DNA of 64,000 bases from an uncultured Allobaculum sp. (GCA_910579655.1 CAJTVE010000006.1:3359-67358), one strand, 5' to 3'. Counted from the stretch's first letter, positions 9,761 through 18,763 are shown. A program made the numbers and translations. Notes: generated by a model not told the origin, from the letters alone.

Positions 9761-9776
9761 CGAAAAAGCGTTTTCA
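9761..9776 (-). promoter_or_regulatory. CcpA-type cre site upstream of the GPH symporter
   Basis: On the minus strand this reads TGAAAACGCTTTTTCG, close to the cre consensus TGWAANCGNTNWCA. It sits 80-95 bases before the symporter start, a sensible place for catabolite repression. Confidence 0.55.
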
Positions 9777-10000
9777 AACAGTGTGGATCATGACAAGATG
9801 CTTTGATTTTTTTTGATGTTTTCCTTTGATAAAGTCCGGTAAGGAAAGACGAATAGTCGCCAAAATACTTTAAATAAAAGATAGACACGACGAAAAGTAG
9901 AGAAAATCCGGGGCGCTTTGAGTGGGTTCAAAGAAGAAAAGGCGATCGGACGGGACAGAAACCATCAAGCCAGATAATTTTTGATTATGGCTTGACGGGC

Positions 10001-10034
10001 AAAAAAGGAGGCTGTCATAAATGAAAGACAGCCT
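10001..10034 (-). terminator. Terminator of the AraC regulator gene
   Basis: On the minus strand, AGGCTGTC pairs with GACAGCCT and is followed by CC and TTTTTT. A second inverted repeat (9965-9995, TCAAGCC to GGCTTGA) lies just beyond it and could be an operator for the symporter. The 9682-10105 gap holds only these sites and the cre site. Confidence 0.8.
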
Positions 10035-10105
10035 TTTGAAGTACGATGAAAATGATAGAAGATAAATATATAAAATGCTTTAGATAGAGTAATATAAATT
10101 CTTCA

Positions 10106-11167
10106 CTATTCCTGATGGGCTTTGCGGTATTGAGAAGGGGACTGATTCATCCGCTTTTTGAACAGGCGGGTAAAGTGCTCAATCGATTCGAATCCCGCAC
10201 TGGAAGCAATCTCTGCAACCGAGCGGTCCGAAGTTTCTAATTGCGTGCAGACTTGATCAAATTTGATCTCTTGAACGATTGCAGTAAAGGATTTTTGCGT
10301 TGCTTTCTTGAGATATCGCGAAAGATAGGCAGTCGAATAGCCGAAATGGTCAGCCAGTTCGTTGAGAGTAATACTGCGATAGTTCTGCTCGATGTATTTA
10401 ATGATTTCAACCGCCCGATTTTCAAGCTTCTGGGCATGCGGCAGACGAATCTGGTCTTCATAGTTTTGAAGCAGCAAGGAAAAAAACAGAACCAGCTGTG
10501 AGTTTTTGACCAGATTGCGATACTCACGGGCGCAAAGCTGCTGATCGAGCATATCCAGCAGTAGTTCCCGGAAGGAAAAGTCAGCCTGGGTAGAAGCATA
10601 CACGTAGGCGTTTTGCTGATACAGATACAGGGAGCCGGAGAAGAAATCAGACAGAATGTTGGAATGACACAGCAGACTGTGAAACATGTTTGAAAAGGCA
10701 GCTCGAGAGATCAAGATATTGATGACGATGGAGTCGTCAAACACACCAATCGAATGCTCAGTAAACGGAGCGATCAGGCACAATTCACCAGTATGCAGAA
10801 CAACTTTTTGCCCATCGATTTCATTGGTGCATTTGCCTTCGAATACGTACAAGATCTCAAAGAACGTATGACGGTGCTTGAAGACAGGTGTATAGCGATT
10901 GTGTTTGCACAGCGTAATGGTTTCGTTGTCTTCCAGACGGATTGAACCCATTTGTTCATCACGCATGTCGACCGGATACCAGCTCCCCTCTACTTCGGGA
11001 AAGATGAGTCTTTTCTTATACAGCTCGGCTCCCCGATCTTTCCATTGGTCATAAAAATTCGCAAACTGCTCAGGATCTTGCAGAGCATCATAGCGCTGAT
11101 GATAAAACTGCTCGTGTTCATTTTCCTGGTACAGATATTCCAGAATTTTTTTCTCGTTTCGTTGCAT
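10106..11167 (-). CDS. AraC family transcriptional regulator with cupin sensor domain
   Basis: A 353-residue regulator. Residues around 95-150 form a cupin-like sugar-binding fold, with KHRHTFFEILYV as the metal/sugar-face motif. The last 100 residues carry the two helix-turn-helix motifs of AraC proteins: LNELADHFGYSTAYLSRYLKK, and SVAEIASSAGFESIEHFTRLFKK with its FTRLFKK recognition end. The start follows GAAGGGAAT. It lies directly upstream of the GPH symporter on the same strand but is separated by a terminator, so it is likely an activator of the neighbouring sugar genes rather than an operon member. The inducer is not known. Confidence 0.92.
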   Translation of the reverse strand: MQRNEKKILEYLYQENEHEQFYHQRYDALQDPEQFANFYDQWKDRGAELYKKRLIFPEVEGSWYPVDMRDEQMGSIRLEDNETITLCKHNRYTPVFKHRHTFFEILYVFEGKCTNEIDGQKVVLHTGELCLIAPFTEHSIGVFDDSIVINILISRAAFSNMFHSLLCHSNILSDFFSGSLYLYQQNAYVYASTQADFSFRELLLDMLDQQLCAREYRNLVKNSQLVLFFSLLLQNYEDQIRLPHAQKLENRAVEIIKYIEQNYRSITLNELADHFGYSTAYLSRYLKKATQKSFTAIVQEIKFDQVCTQLETSDRSVAEIASSAGFESIEHFTRLFKKRMNQSPSQYRKAHQE

Positions 11168-11501
11168 ACATTCCCTTCTTTCTATCCGGACTCTTTCTTT
11201 CTGAATTTCGACAGGGATGAGGATCGGCCCTGTTCAAAGTCAGATCAGTTCAAATTGCTTGGATCAATAGGAATCGATTTGGTCGTCTGCTGATTCAGAC
11301 AGATAGAATTGCTTCTCTTAATGATTGTAAAACGATGTACTTTTCTGACAAAAAGAATTTGAGAATCGGTCGAATACCAAGAGAATTCAGAACAGATTGA
11401 TTTGGGCAGGCAAAGAGCGAAGGGACAAGAGCTGTTTTGTGAAGAAGAATTTGTAGGAGAAAACGATCAGGGTAATAAACAATCAGGATAATAATAGAGG
11501 T
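11168..11501. other. Divergent promoter region without genes
   Basis: The gap between the divergent AraC and UDG-family genes. I see no RNA gene or open frame of substance. Confidence 0.5.
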
Positions 11502-12269
11502 ATGACAAATAGAAATATGACAAAAGAAAACCAACCTTTATCTCCAGCCAAAATTTCTTCGGCTTTGAATTCTGATGAGAATACCGAAAAGCAGACGACT
11601 GAATCTTCCTTTGAACAATTCATTGAAGCCATGAAAGCCTGTCGCCATTGTCAGAAAGACTTTGGCTTTGAGCCCCGGCCCATTCAATGGGGAAATCCAG
11701 ATGCGAAGATTGTCCTGGTCAGCCAGGCGCCCGGGCAGAAAGTTCATGATCTGGGAAAACCCTTTTCAGATCTGAGCGGTAAAAAGCTGCGGCAGAAATG
11801 GTTTTATGTCACGGAAGAACAGTTCTATAATCCTTCAAATTTCTACTTTTCCATGGCCGGCCATTGCTTTCCTGGTAAAACCAGTAAAGGCTCTGATCGT
11901 AAGCCGCCTAAAGTCTGCTGGCAGCGCTGGACAAGCCAGGAACTGGAGTATTTAAAACAGGCCGAATTGTTTCTGGTCATTGGTCAGGAAGCGGCAAGCC
12001 GGCTTTTTCCAAATCAGAAATTTGAAGATCTGGTTTTTTCCCATCAGATCCTCTATGGCAAGCCTTGCTATGTTCTTCCACATCCATCACCTTTGAATTA
12101 CCGCTGGACGAAAAAACATCCCGAATTTGAAGAACACTGGCTGCCGGAAATTCGCCAGAAAATTTATGAAATTCTTGACCTCCCCCAAGCACAGATGGAA
12201 ACGTATCGGAATCTCAAATCGCCTCAAAAAGAAAGCTGGCAAAAAGGCGGATCGCAGAAAGAGTGTTGA
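11502..12269 (+). CDS. Uracil-DNA glycosylase superfamily protein
   Basis: A 255-residue member of the UDG superfamily, which removes uracil or damaged bases from DNA. The motif SQAPGQKVHDLGKPF (from about residue 74) corresponds to the family 4/5 motif GEAPGxxEDxxGxPF. HPSP at about residue 194 is motif 2. Four cysteines are placed like the iron-sulfur ligands of family 4 enzymes: C47-x2-C50, then C122 and C139. The usual GEAPG glutamate is replaced by glutamine, so activity may differ. The start is unsure: the first ATG has AGAGG only one base away, and a second in-frame ATG lies at codon 6. The gene is followed by its own terminator. Confidence 0.8.
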   Translation: MTNRNMTKENQPLSPAKISSALNSDENTEKQTTESSFEQFIEAMKACRHCQKDFGFEPRPIQWGNPDAKIVLVSQAPGQKVHDLGKPFSDLSGKKLRQKWFYVTEEQFYNPSNFYFSMAGHCFPGKTSKGSDRKPPKVCWQRWTSQELEYLKQAELFLVIGQEAASRLFPNQKFEDLVFSHQILYGKPCYVLPHPSPLNYRWTKKHPEFEEHWLPEIRQKIYEILDLPQAQMETYRNLKSPQKESWQKGGSQKEC

Positions 12270-12292
12270 CTGGATCTTGTTTTACGCCAGAA

Positions 12293-12336
12293 AAAAAGCG
12301 CCAACAAGGATAAGGATCCTCAAGTTGACGCTTTTT
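12293..12336 (+). terminator. Terminator after the UDG-family gene
   Basis: AAAAAGCGCCAAC pairs with GTTGACGCTTTTT across an 18-base loop with one mismatch. The A and T tracts on either side let it serve the convergent minus-strand gene too. Confidence 0.85.
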
Positions 12337-12358
12337 CTTTGGGGATAGCCAGAGATAT

Positions 12359-13102
12359 TCAGCTGAAATAATCAATATGGTTTGCTAATTCGGAGAATTT
12401 GAAACATTTGACATCGTATTGGGTGAGGACGTCATCAAAATCTCGAAAGACAGGATTATTGTCATTTACAATCACGATAAACTCAGATCCTTTATCACGG
12501 CTGTTTTTAATGTCTTCCCAAATAAAAGCCGAATTCATCGCTTTTTCTTTGGTTGCATGATTCACGGTTACGCAAAGCCGCTCCGGATGCCCTCGACTTT
12601 TTGAAAAGCAAAAATGAATAGCTTGATTAAGACCACTTCGACCTTTGATTTCGATGGAAGGCACATACGGTACATCGTTTTCATCAAAAAATAGTTTAAT
12701 GTCATCCATAAAAAGCGAAGCGACTTGATTCTTAGATGTTATGTACATATCGTCAATCTGAAGCATGATCTGACCAAATGAATGGAGGTCTTGTGGCAGA
12801 CGCGTGCGCTTGGATTCCATTCGCAGTTCCATATCTGTCAAGGTGATATTATTAATTTCACAAAGATGCTCTATCGCTTCTTTTCTTTTCCCTGTTAGGT
12901 TTAAACCTGAGATGGCGAGATTGGTCAGAATGGAACCATCGTCACTGATTACAAAAGAATCGCCGTTTTTTTCGATATAAGCAGAAATCTGATCACCATT
13001 TCTGTCGAACAGGGGAAAAAGAAATTCCGTAGACTTTCCAAGATTCCTGATTTTAGTGAAGCAGCGCAGATAATCCAGGTATTCTTGCTTTATGTTGTCC
13101 AT
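12359..13102 (-). CDS. DUF1828/DUF1829 domain protein
   Basis: A 247-residue protein that I recognise as a DUF1828 domain (about residues 10-100, with VISDDGSILTNLAISG) followed by a DUF1829 domain (about 150-235). The function is not established. The second domain contains SIEIKG followed by a beta hairpin and a later SAFIWEDI segment. The E-x-K pattern recalls PD-(D/E)xK nuclease folds, but this is a guess. It is a single gene between two terminators with a CGAGGGGA-like site before the ATG. Proteins of this type are patchily distributed and often near mobile or defence genes; no such neighbour is visible here. Confidence 0.75.
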   Translation of the reverse strand: MDNIKQEYLDYLRCFTKIRNLGKSTEFLFPLFDRNGDQISAYIEKNGDSFVISDDGSILTNLAISGLNLTGKRKEAIEHLCEINNITLTDMELRMESKRTRLPQDLHSFGQIMLQIDDMYITSKNQVASLFMDDIKLFFDENDVPYVPSIEIKGRSGLNQAIHFCFSKSRGHPERLCVTVNHATKEKAMNSAFIWEDIKNSRDKGSEFIVIVNDNNPVFRDFDDVLTQYDVKCFKFSELANHIDYFS

Positions 13103-13482
13103 ACTCTCGTCCCCTCCTTTTTTGTATGTGAATCAGTTGAATAGTGTTGGTCTGATATTGATAGGATCTGGTTCTACTACATTCATTTTACGAATGAAGG
13201 CAAGGTGATGATCAACCGGATCTTCATATTCAACATCAAATTTGACTGTTGCTCTGGTGCCGTATATTTCGTTGCAAACCTGAAGGTGAGGACTTTCCGA
13301 CCTATAGGCAGTCCATGTTTGGCTTCACCCTGATAAAATGGAAAAAGAGTCATGTCCGAAAGTTTAGAAAAGTAAAGGACAAGGTAAACGCGCTGTCCTT
13401 GAAAAGGGATAAGCAGGAAATAAAAAAACGCCTGCTCAGGTGCAGACGTTATTACGAAGTCAGTGCTTCGTTTCAATCAAAA
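13103..13482. other. Gap without a supported gene
   Basis: Between the DUF1828 gene and tRNA-Gln there are open frames on both strands, but none has a ribosome binding site or recognisable motif. A small hairpin ACGAAG/CTTCGT lies just downstream of the tRNA gene. Confidence 0.4.
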
Positions 13483-13557
13483 TGGCTGGAGTAACTGGAT
13501 TCGAACCAGTGAATGCAGGAGTCAAAGTCCTGTGCCTTACCGCTTGGCTATACTCCA
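13483..13557 (-). tRNA. tRNA-Gln (anticodon UUG)
   Basis: A full cloverleaf reads on the minus strand. The acceptor TGGAGTA pairs with TACTCCA, the anticodon stem CAGGA/TCCTG holds the loop CTTTGAC, and the T arm contains GGTTCGAATCC. The 3' CCA is encoded. The anticodon TTG reads CAA, so it charges glutamine. Confidence 0.95.
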
Positions 13558-13610
13558 AAATATGATCCTGAAAGTTTTAGGTAGACAGAGATCATACCTG
13601 AAGCATTGTA

Positions 13611-14063
13611 TCAAAGGGCCGAAATGATGTCAATCTGGTTTGTAAGCCGGTTTTTGAGGTAGCGGTATTGGGCTTTCAGGGCAGACTCGAGCATATTTTC
13701 GATGGCTGAAGCATTGATCCGGCGGGTCTGGTGCAGGATTTCATCACCATCTTTAAGAATTAAAGAAGGGAAAATATAGCAGCGTTCCTTGCCAAAAACA
13801 GGTTTGACCTGCAGGCATTCATAGAGAATAGCGGCTTCTTCTTCAGAAAGGGAAGAAAACGAAACACTGTCATCGAAAAAAGCAGCGATCGCTTTTTGCT
13901 CGTCAAGGGTACAGTCAGTAAAAAACTGCAGACGCAGATTCAGGGCGTGAAACCAGGAACTGTAGCGGGAAGCAAGATCCAGCTTTTTTAAAGAGCTGGT
14001 TTCAGGCAGACTGGGAATCAGGATAAAAAGATCAAGTGGATGGTCTTTAAGGAGTTCTTTCAT
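13611..14063 (-). CDS. Conserved-looking hypothetical protein, possible thioredoxin-like fold
   Basis: A 150-residue soluble protein with a very strong AAAGGAGG site before its ATG, so it is surely translated. No family is recognised with confidence. The first strand (LDLFILIPSLPETSS) and a late FPSLILKDGDEI segment resemble the first strand and the cis-proline strand of thioredoxin-like proteins. There is no CxxC pair, so redox activity is unlikely. It is divergent from the MreB-like gene and adjoins tRNA-Gln. The fold call is inference only. Confidence 0.6.
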   Translation of the reverse strand: MKELLKDHPLDLFILIPSLPETSSLKKLDLASRYSSWFHALNLRLQFFTDCTLDEQKAIAAFFDDSVSFSSLSEEEAAILYECLQVKPVFGKERCYIFPSLILKDGDEILHQTRRINASAIENMLESALKAQYRYLKNRLTNQIDIISAL

Positions 14064-14160
14064 TCCGGGCCTCCTTTAGTTGTCTAGTTGTTCTAAAGCC
14101 AATATACAACATATGTATCTGATGTGTGAGTCGTTCGTCAAAGAAAAAGGAGAAAATGCC

Positions 14161-15123
14161 ATGGTCATAGCGGGAATTGATATTGGAGCTCATTCATTGC
14201 GTCTGGTTTTGCCCCACGAGGGACTGGTGTTTGAAGAACCGGCGCTGGGCGCTTTTAATGATAAAAACGAAATTCTGGCCATCGGGCACAAGGCGCTGGA
14301 ATTGAAAGGAAAAAATGAGAAAATCAAAGTCCTCGCCCCGATTCATGAAGGGACGGTGGATCTGCCGGTTCTGGAAGCCATTTTGGATGAGCTTTGTTAT
14401 GAGTTCAAACTCTTTCGTATGTTTCAGAAGACCATCCTGCTGGTGAGCTATCCAACCGTTCTTTCCGATGACATGATCGAACGTCTCAAGGATGCCTTTA
14501 TGACCCTTGGTGCCAACGCGATTTACTTTGATCAGGAGATCTGGATTTCAGCGGTCGGCAGCGGCCTGGACTTATTCCTGCCGGTTTCAAGTTGTGTATT
14601 AAATGTCGGATTTTCAAATTGCGACATTGCCTTATTTCATCAGGGCAGTATGGAGGCAAGATGGTCTTCGAGGCTTCACAATGGAGAAAAGGCCGCTGAA
14701 CTGGTCAGTCGCTGGCTTGAGCGAAAGGAGAATATGGAAGTGTCTCCTTCCACCATCGACCTGCTGGTCCAGAAACTGGGGACAGTGAAATTAACCCAGC
14801 AGCCAAAAGCCATCAAAATCCGGGGCATTGACCTCAACAGTCAGGCTTTACGGGAACTGGTCGTCAATGAAAATGACATGGCGGCAATTCTTGCACCGCT
14901 GGCCCGTGAACTGGGACAGTGGGTTTCACGGTTTCTTGACAGTCTGGATGAACAGCATCGAAAGGATATTAAGGACCGGGGAATCATCGCCTCAGGTGGA
15001 ACGATGAAAATCAAAGGGCTGGCCGAAGCGCTGCAGACCCTGGCAGACTGCCCCGTGTATGTGACCGATGCGCCGGATCATACCGCCGCAAAGGGGCTTG
15101 AAGCTTTGATGAGTACGCTGTAA
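14161..15123 (+). CDS. MreB-like actin homologue, diverged
   Basis: A 320-residue actin-fold protein related to MreB, which organises cell-wall synthesis in rod cells. Three landmarks align with MreB: GIDIGAHSLRLVL at the N-terminus (phosphate 1), VLNVGFSNCDIALF in the middle (phosphate 2, normally VVDIGGGTTEVAV), and GIIASGGTMKIKGL near the end (adenosine motif, normally GIVLTGGGALLRGL). The glycines and threonines that contact nucleotide are largely replaced, and the IEEPMAAA segment has become FDQEIWISA. ATP binding may be weak or lost. The chosen ATG lies eight bases after AAAGGAG; the longer frame upstream lacks a site. It is probably a paralogue of a canonical mreB elsewhere. Confidence 0.8.
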   Translation: MVIAGIDIGAHSLRLVLPHEGLVFEEPALGAFNDKNEILAIGHKALELKGKNEKIKVLAPIHEGTVDLPVLEAILDELCYEFKLFRMFQKTILLVSYPTVLSDDMIERLKDAFMTLGANAIYFDQEIWISAVGSGLDLFLPVSSCVLNVGFSNCDIALFHQGSMEARWSSRLHNGEKAAELVSRWLERKENMEVSPSTIDLLVQKLGTVKLTQQPKAIKIRGIDLNSQALRELVVNENDMAAILAPLARELGQWVSRFLDSLDEQHRKDIKDRGIIASGGTMKIKGLAEALQTLADCPVYVTDAPDHTAAKGLEALMSTL

Positions 15124-15271
15124 AGCCCGAAAAGACCGGTTTAAGACAGGTTTTTGATCCTTAAAAGGTTTAAGAAGATCCTTCAATTGCAAACCGGGAC
15201 AAATAAAGTTATATTGATATATGGCAATTTGTGCTTAAATTTACAAAAGATAAAGGAGGTCTGGGGACTAC

Positions 15272-15490
15272 ATGGCAAAACAGGACATGATCGAACTTGA
15301 TGGTTTGGTAATTGATACACTTCCAAATGCCGCTTTTAAAGTAAAACTGGAAAATGGACATGAAATTCTCGCCCATGTTTCAGGTAAAATCCGGATGCAT
15401 CATATTCGTATTCTCCCGGGCGACAGAGTCAGAGTGGATATTTCACCATACGATCTGACTCGCGGCCGTATTACATTCAGATACAAATAA
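15272..15490 (+). CDS. infA: Translation initiation factor IF-1
   Basis: A canonical 72-residue IF-1 with the S1/OB-fold landmarks LENGHEILAHVSGKIR and SPYDLTRGRITFRYK. It binds the ribosomal A site during initiation. A strong AAAGGAGG site precedes the ATG. In most Bacillota infA is followed by rpmJ, rpsM and rpsK; here the next gene is rpoA, 85 bases on, with no room for these ribosomal genes. Confidence 0.98.
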   Translation: MAKQDMIELDGLVIDTLPNAAFKVKLENGHEILAHVSGKIRMHHIRILPGDRVRVDISPYDLTRGRITFRYK

Positions 15491-15575
15491 ACAAAGCTTT
15501 TTTGGCTTCTGGCTGTCCTTAGCGGCGGTCAAAACTGTACCATAAATCAGAACTGGATTTTAAGGAGGTTTCACT

Positions 15576-16529
15576 ATGGAAGTATTTACCAGAGCAACAT
15601 TCAATCAGCTTCCTGACAGCACGGCTGACCGCGCTTCATTCACATTTGAACCACTGGCAAGAGGATTTGGCACGACGATCGGCAATGCCATCTGCCGCAC
15701 TTTATTATCAGACCTGCCAGGCACGGCAATCATTGGTCTGAAAGTCGCAGGTGCCGACCCGGATGCTCTTGTTCTGGATCAGATTGAAGAAGACGTAACC
15801 CGTCTGAAACTGAATGCGAAAGCATTGCGCATCGATTCAGGCACCGACGAAGTGGTACCGCTGCACATTTCCAAATCCAATGGCCCTTGCACGATTACTG
15901 CAGCCGATCTGATCTGCCCGGAAAGCATTACCGTTGCGGATCCGGACCAGGTCATCTGTCATCTTAAAGAAGGACAGACCCTTGAAATGGATCTGTATGC
16001 GGCAGCAGGCACTGGTTATCAGACCGCTTCAGAGATCCGGGAAGAGTACAGAGATCTTCCTGGTGGTGCCGTGACTCTGGATACTACATTTACCCCAATC
16101 AAATCTGCGGAGTGCAAATCAGAACCGACACTGCTCGGTCATGATACAAAGTACGATAAAGTCACTTTCGACATTCACACCAACGGCAGCATTACCCCGA
16201 TGACTGCCCTGACAGATGCCGCTCAGATTCTGATCGACTCACTGGATGAACTCGTTCCGCTTGCAGGAATGGACCTTGAAGAAAGCTTCACTGTTCAGCT
16301 GCCAGCGCCAAAAGAAACTGCAAAGTCCAGTGCAATGATGATCGAAGATCTTGAACTGTCCGTTCGTTCTTACAACTGCCTCAAACGCGCAGGCATCCAG
16401 ACTGTAGAAGAACTGACTCAGAAATCTGAAGAAGAGATGATGCATGTCAAGAACCTCGGTAAGAAGTCTCTCCAGGAAGTTAAAGAACGCCTTGAGAGTC
16501 TTGGCATGGGCTTTAAGAAGTTTGACTGA
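15576..16529 (+). CDS. rpoA: RNA polymerase alpha subunit, divergent
   Basis: A 317-residue alpha subunit, the normal length. The N-terminal domain begins FEPLARGFGTTIGNAICRTLL, matching the GxTLGNxLRRxLL dimer/beta-binding helix but with CR in place of RR. The usual HEFSTIPGV stretch is replaced by DPDALVLDQI, and the normally well-kept VNYxVExTRVGQ region is AECKSEPTLLGH. The C-terminal domain is conventional, with the final helix-hairpin-helix KSLQEVKERLESLGMGF that contacts UP elements and activators. A strong AAGGAGG site precedes the start. It is cut off from rpsM, rpsK and rplQ. Either it is the organism's only alpha and has drifted, or it is a second alpha. Confidence 0.92.
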   Translation: MEVFTRATFNQLPDSTADRASFTFEPLARGFGTTIGNAICRTLLSDLPGTAIIGLKVAGADPDALVLDQIEEDVTRLKLNAKALRIDSGTDEVVPLHISKSNGPCTITAADLICPESITVADPDQVICHLKEGQTLEMDLYAAAGTGYQTASEIREEYRDLPGGAVTLDTTFTPIKSAECKSEPTLLGHDTKYDKVTFDIHTNGSITPMTALTDAAQILIDSLDELVPLAGMDLEESFTVQLPAPKETAKSSAMMIEDLELSVRSYNCLKRAGIQTVEELTQKSEEEMMHVKNLGKKSLQEVKERLESLGMGFKKFD

Positions 16530-16548
16530 TTCACCAAGTACGAAAGAC

Positions 16549-16578
16549 AAGGATGCGGATTTCGCCGTGTCCTTTTTC
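16549..16578 (+). terminator. Terminator of the infA-rpoA unit
   Basis: AAGGATGCGG and CCGTGTCCTT form a stem with two mismatches, followed by TTTCTTTTT. It sits 20 bases after the rpoA stop. Confidence 0.75.
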
Positions 16579-16579
16579 T

Positions 16580-17244
16580 TTTTAAAATTTCGTGTATAAT
16601 CTTATCGTTGTAATTTAATTTCAAACAGCCTTAGATTTTTCTTTTGAAAGTCCATGTATTCTTCCCGCATGCAATTTCACGGGCGGTTTCGATCGGGCTG
16701 TTTTCTGGCTTGCCCGTTCTGGCATTTTTTCAACTCCCTTTATTCCAGACGCTAGACGGTCGTGAATTTTCAATCTGACTTTTGATCTCCTTTTTTAAGC
16801 TTGAATCACTCTGTACATCTTTAGAATTCCATATTCATGACCAATGCGGGCATGCTGCTCAGTTTGGCCTTCCAATTGGATTAAACTGAAAAGGACAAAC
16901 TGAATTGAAAAGTAATACGGTTGAAACTTTTCTTTTAGGATCGGATTCGGGTCATAAACAATCCAGATTGAAGGGTTTTTCCTTCGAAAACCACAGGTTA
17001 ACTCAGGCTAACTGAATCCGCTTACAGAGCAGAAAGTAAGCGATAGAATGCACTCTTTAGAAAAAGATAAGAACAATCGTATTGAAGCCGTTTTCCAAAT
17101 TCGCTATCATGAATCTGGCTAAATGTAAGAGAATTTCAGATTTTGTAAATTGTAGTTATATTCCAACAATTCGCCCGATTTCTAACTTTTTTGAAAGAAT
17201 GAAATCCGGTTTGAATCATATGTTTTAGAAAGAGAGGACTGTAT
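16580..17244. other. Gap of about 660 bases without a recognisable gene
   Basis: No open frame with a ribosome binding site and no known structured RNA was seen. rplQ, which normally follows rpoA, is not here. The distal part should hold the promoter of the next small gene. Confidence 0.5.
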
Positions 17245-17472
17245 ATGGCTAAAAATTATTTCAAGGAATGCAAAGCAATTATTAATGCGATTCTGGAGTC
17301 CATGTCCAGTAAAAATGAATTTGATGATTCACAGTATTACACCATCGACATTCTGGACGTAGATGATGACAGCGCAAAAGTAATGGTCTGCGACCAGTAC
17401 CAGTACCTGGCAAAAGAAGCAGGAAGCTGGGTTGTTCTGCCTGAAGAAAAATCACTCAAGCAGATTGCGTAA
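17245..17472 (+). CDS. Small acidic protein of unknown function
   Basis: A 75-residue soluble acidic protein preceded by AGAGAGGA at a good distance. It has an amphipathic N-terminal helix (KECKAIINAILESM), then an acidic DILDVDDDSAKVMVCD strand-like region and a conserved-looking WVVLPEE end. I do not recognise a family. It is monocistronic, with a strong terminator about 170 bases downstream. Confidence 0.65.
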   Translation: MAKNYFKECKAIINAILESMSSKNEFDDSQYYTIDILDVDDDSAKVMVCDQYQYLAKEAGSWVVLPEEKSLKQIA

Positions 17473-17645
17473 TCCTAATCGTATCTACGAATAAATTATT
17501 CAAAGAAAATAAATGATTCAGAGAAACCGGAACCAATCTGATGGATGGAGTTCTGGATTTTCTGATCTGAAAAAGGGATGCAGGCGGAAGATCTTGCCTC
17601 GTGCAAAATTCCAGCCTCATTCCATCGTTTCAATGTAAAAAGCAG

Positions 17646-17698
17646 AAAAAGCGAAGCCACAGCTGACCTATCATGATCAGCAGCGGCTTCGCTTTTTT
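17646..17698. terminator. Strong bidirectional terminator
   Basis: AAAAAGCGAAGCC pairs with GGCTTCGCTTTTT, with A and T tracts on both sides. It can end the small plus-strand gene and the convergent AhpD-cupin gene. Confidence 0.9.
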
Positions 17699-17845
17699 CT
17701 GGACTCAATCCAGGAATCTGAATTTTTTTCTTTCAATCGATTTGAATCTTATCTCATGGAAAAATAGAGGCGAAGTTTGTCGGATTGAAAGTCTGGCAAA
17801 TTGCAGGCGGAAGCCAAGGTTTTAGGGAAGAGTCTGAAATCCGGT

Positions 17846-18568
17846 TTATTCAACAGCTTCCAGCCATGTTGTTGAGGCGTTTTTTCCTGGCAGATTGATG
17901 GAAAGGTGAGAGAACCAGTGGTTGTCATCTGCGCCATGCCAGTGTTTCACGTTGGCTGGAATGCGGATTACCGATCCCGCTTCCATCAAAACCGGCTTTT
18001 GTCCCCATTGCTGGTACCAGCCTCGGCCGCCGGTGCAGACCAGAACCTGACCACCGCCCTGATCAGCCTGATGAATATGCCAGTGGTTTTTGCAGCCTGG
18101 TTCAAAGGTGATGTGGTTGATTCCATCAGCAGCGGGCGCACTGTAGCTCTTGCCTTCAAAGTAAGGAGCAAATTTTACGTTTTCTTCACCAATCTCGTAA
18201 GCAATGGAAGCCTGATATTCTTCTTTGGTCTGCAGGGAACTGGAATAAACTTCTTTCGCCAGACGGAAGGCCGCCCACGCCTTTGGCCAGCCAGCATACA
18301 TTGCCGTATGCGTAATGGCACCGCTCATTTCATCAGCGGTCACCCCCTGTTTTTTTGCATTCTGAATATGGTGGGCCAGAGAACTGTCTGTGATGCCCTG
18401 GCTGGTTAAGGCGCAGACGGTTAACAGACCTCTGGTTTTTACGTCGAGGGATGGGTCGTTCCAGACTTCCCCAAACAGAATGTCATCGTTAAGGTGAGCA
18501 AAGAGAGGGGCAAATTCAGAAAGCTGTCTGTGTCCGGTGGTATTGGTAATTGTTTCCTGGGATTTCAT
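17846..18568 (-). CDS. Carboxymuconolactone decarboxylase-like protein fused to a cupin
   Basis: A 240-residue two-domain protein. Residues about 20-120 are a carboxymuconolactone decarboxylase/AhpD-like helical domain (RGLLTVCALTSQG, then GVTADEMSGAITHTAMYAGWPKAW). It lacks the CxxC of true AhpD, so peroxidase-reductase activity is not expected. Residues about 145-235 form a cupin with the HWHIHQADQGGGQ metal-binding motif and a later KHWHGA histidine. Such fusions occur in many bacteria; the substrate is not known. It is monocistronic and lies next to the 6-phospho-beta-glucosidase on the same strand, with no obvious functional link. Confidence 0.88.
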   Translation of the reverse strand: MKSQETITNTTGHRQLSEFAPLFAHLNDDILFGEVWNDPSLDVKTRGLLTVCALTSQGITDSSLAHHIQNAKKQGVTADEMSGAITHTAMYAGWPKAWAAFRLAKEVYSSSLQTKEEYQASIAYEIGEENVKFAPYFEGKSYSAPAADGINHITFEPGCKNHWHIHQADQGGGQVLVCTGGRGWYQQWGQKPVLMEAGSVIRIPANVKHWHGADDNHWFSHLSINLPGKNASTTWLEAVE

Positions 18569-18763
18569 ACTTTTTTCCTTTCAATTCGATTTGTTCGATT
18601 TGTTCGAACTGTTTAAAGAAGTTGGCGGGCAATCTTTTGTCTGAAAAACGCGCGTGATAGTCTTTGGGTTTCTATCCTTGTGTGGGTTGTTATTTTTTCT
18701 GCTTTTGACTTTTTTGTTTATTCAGAACTGTCGATTGTCTTAAATTTCTGTCGGGCTGAATTT

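Noticed and set aside
13183..13476. Minus-strand frame of 97 codons beside tRNA-Gln
   Set aside because: No ribosome binding site, no motif, and it runs close to the tRNA gene; likely chance.
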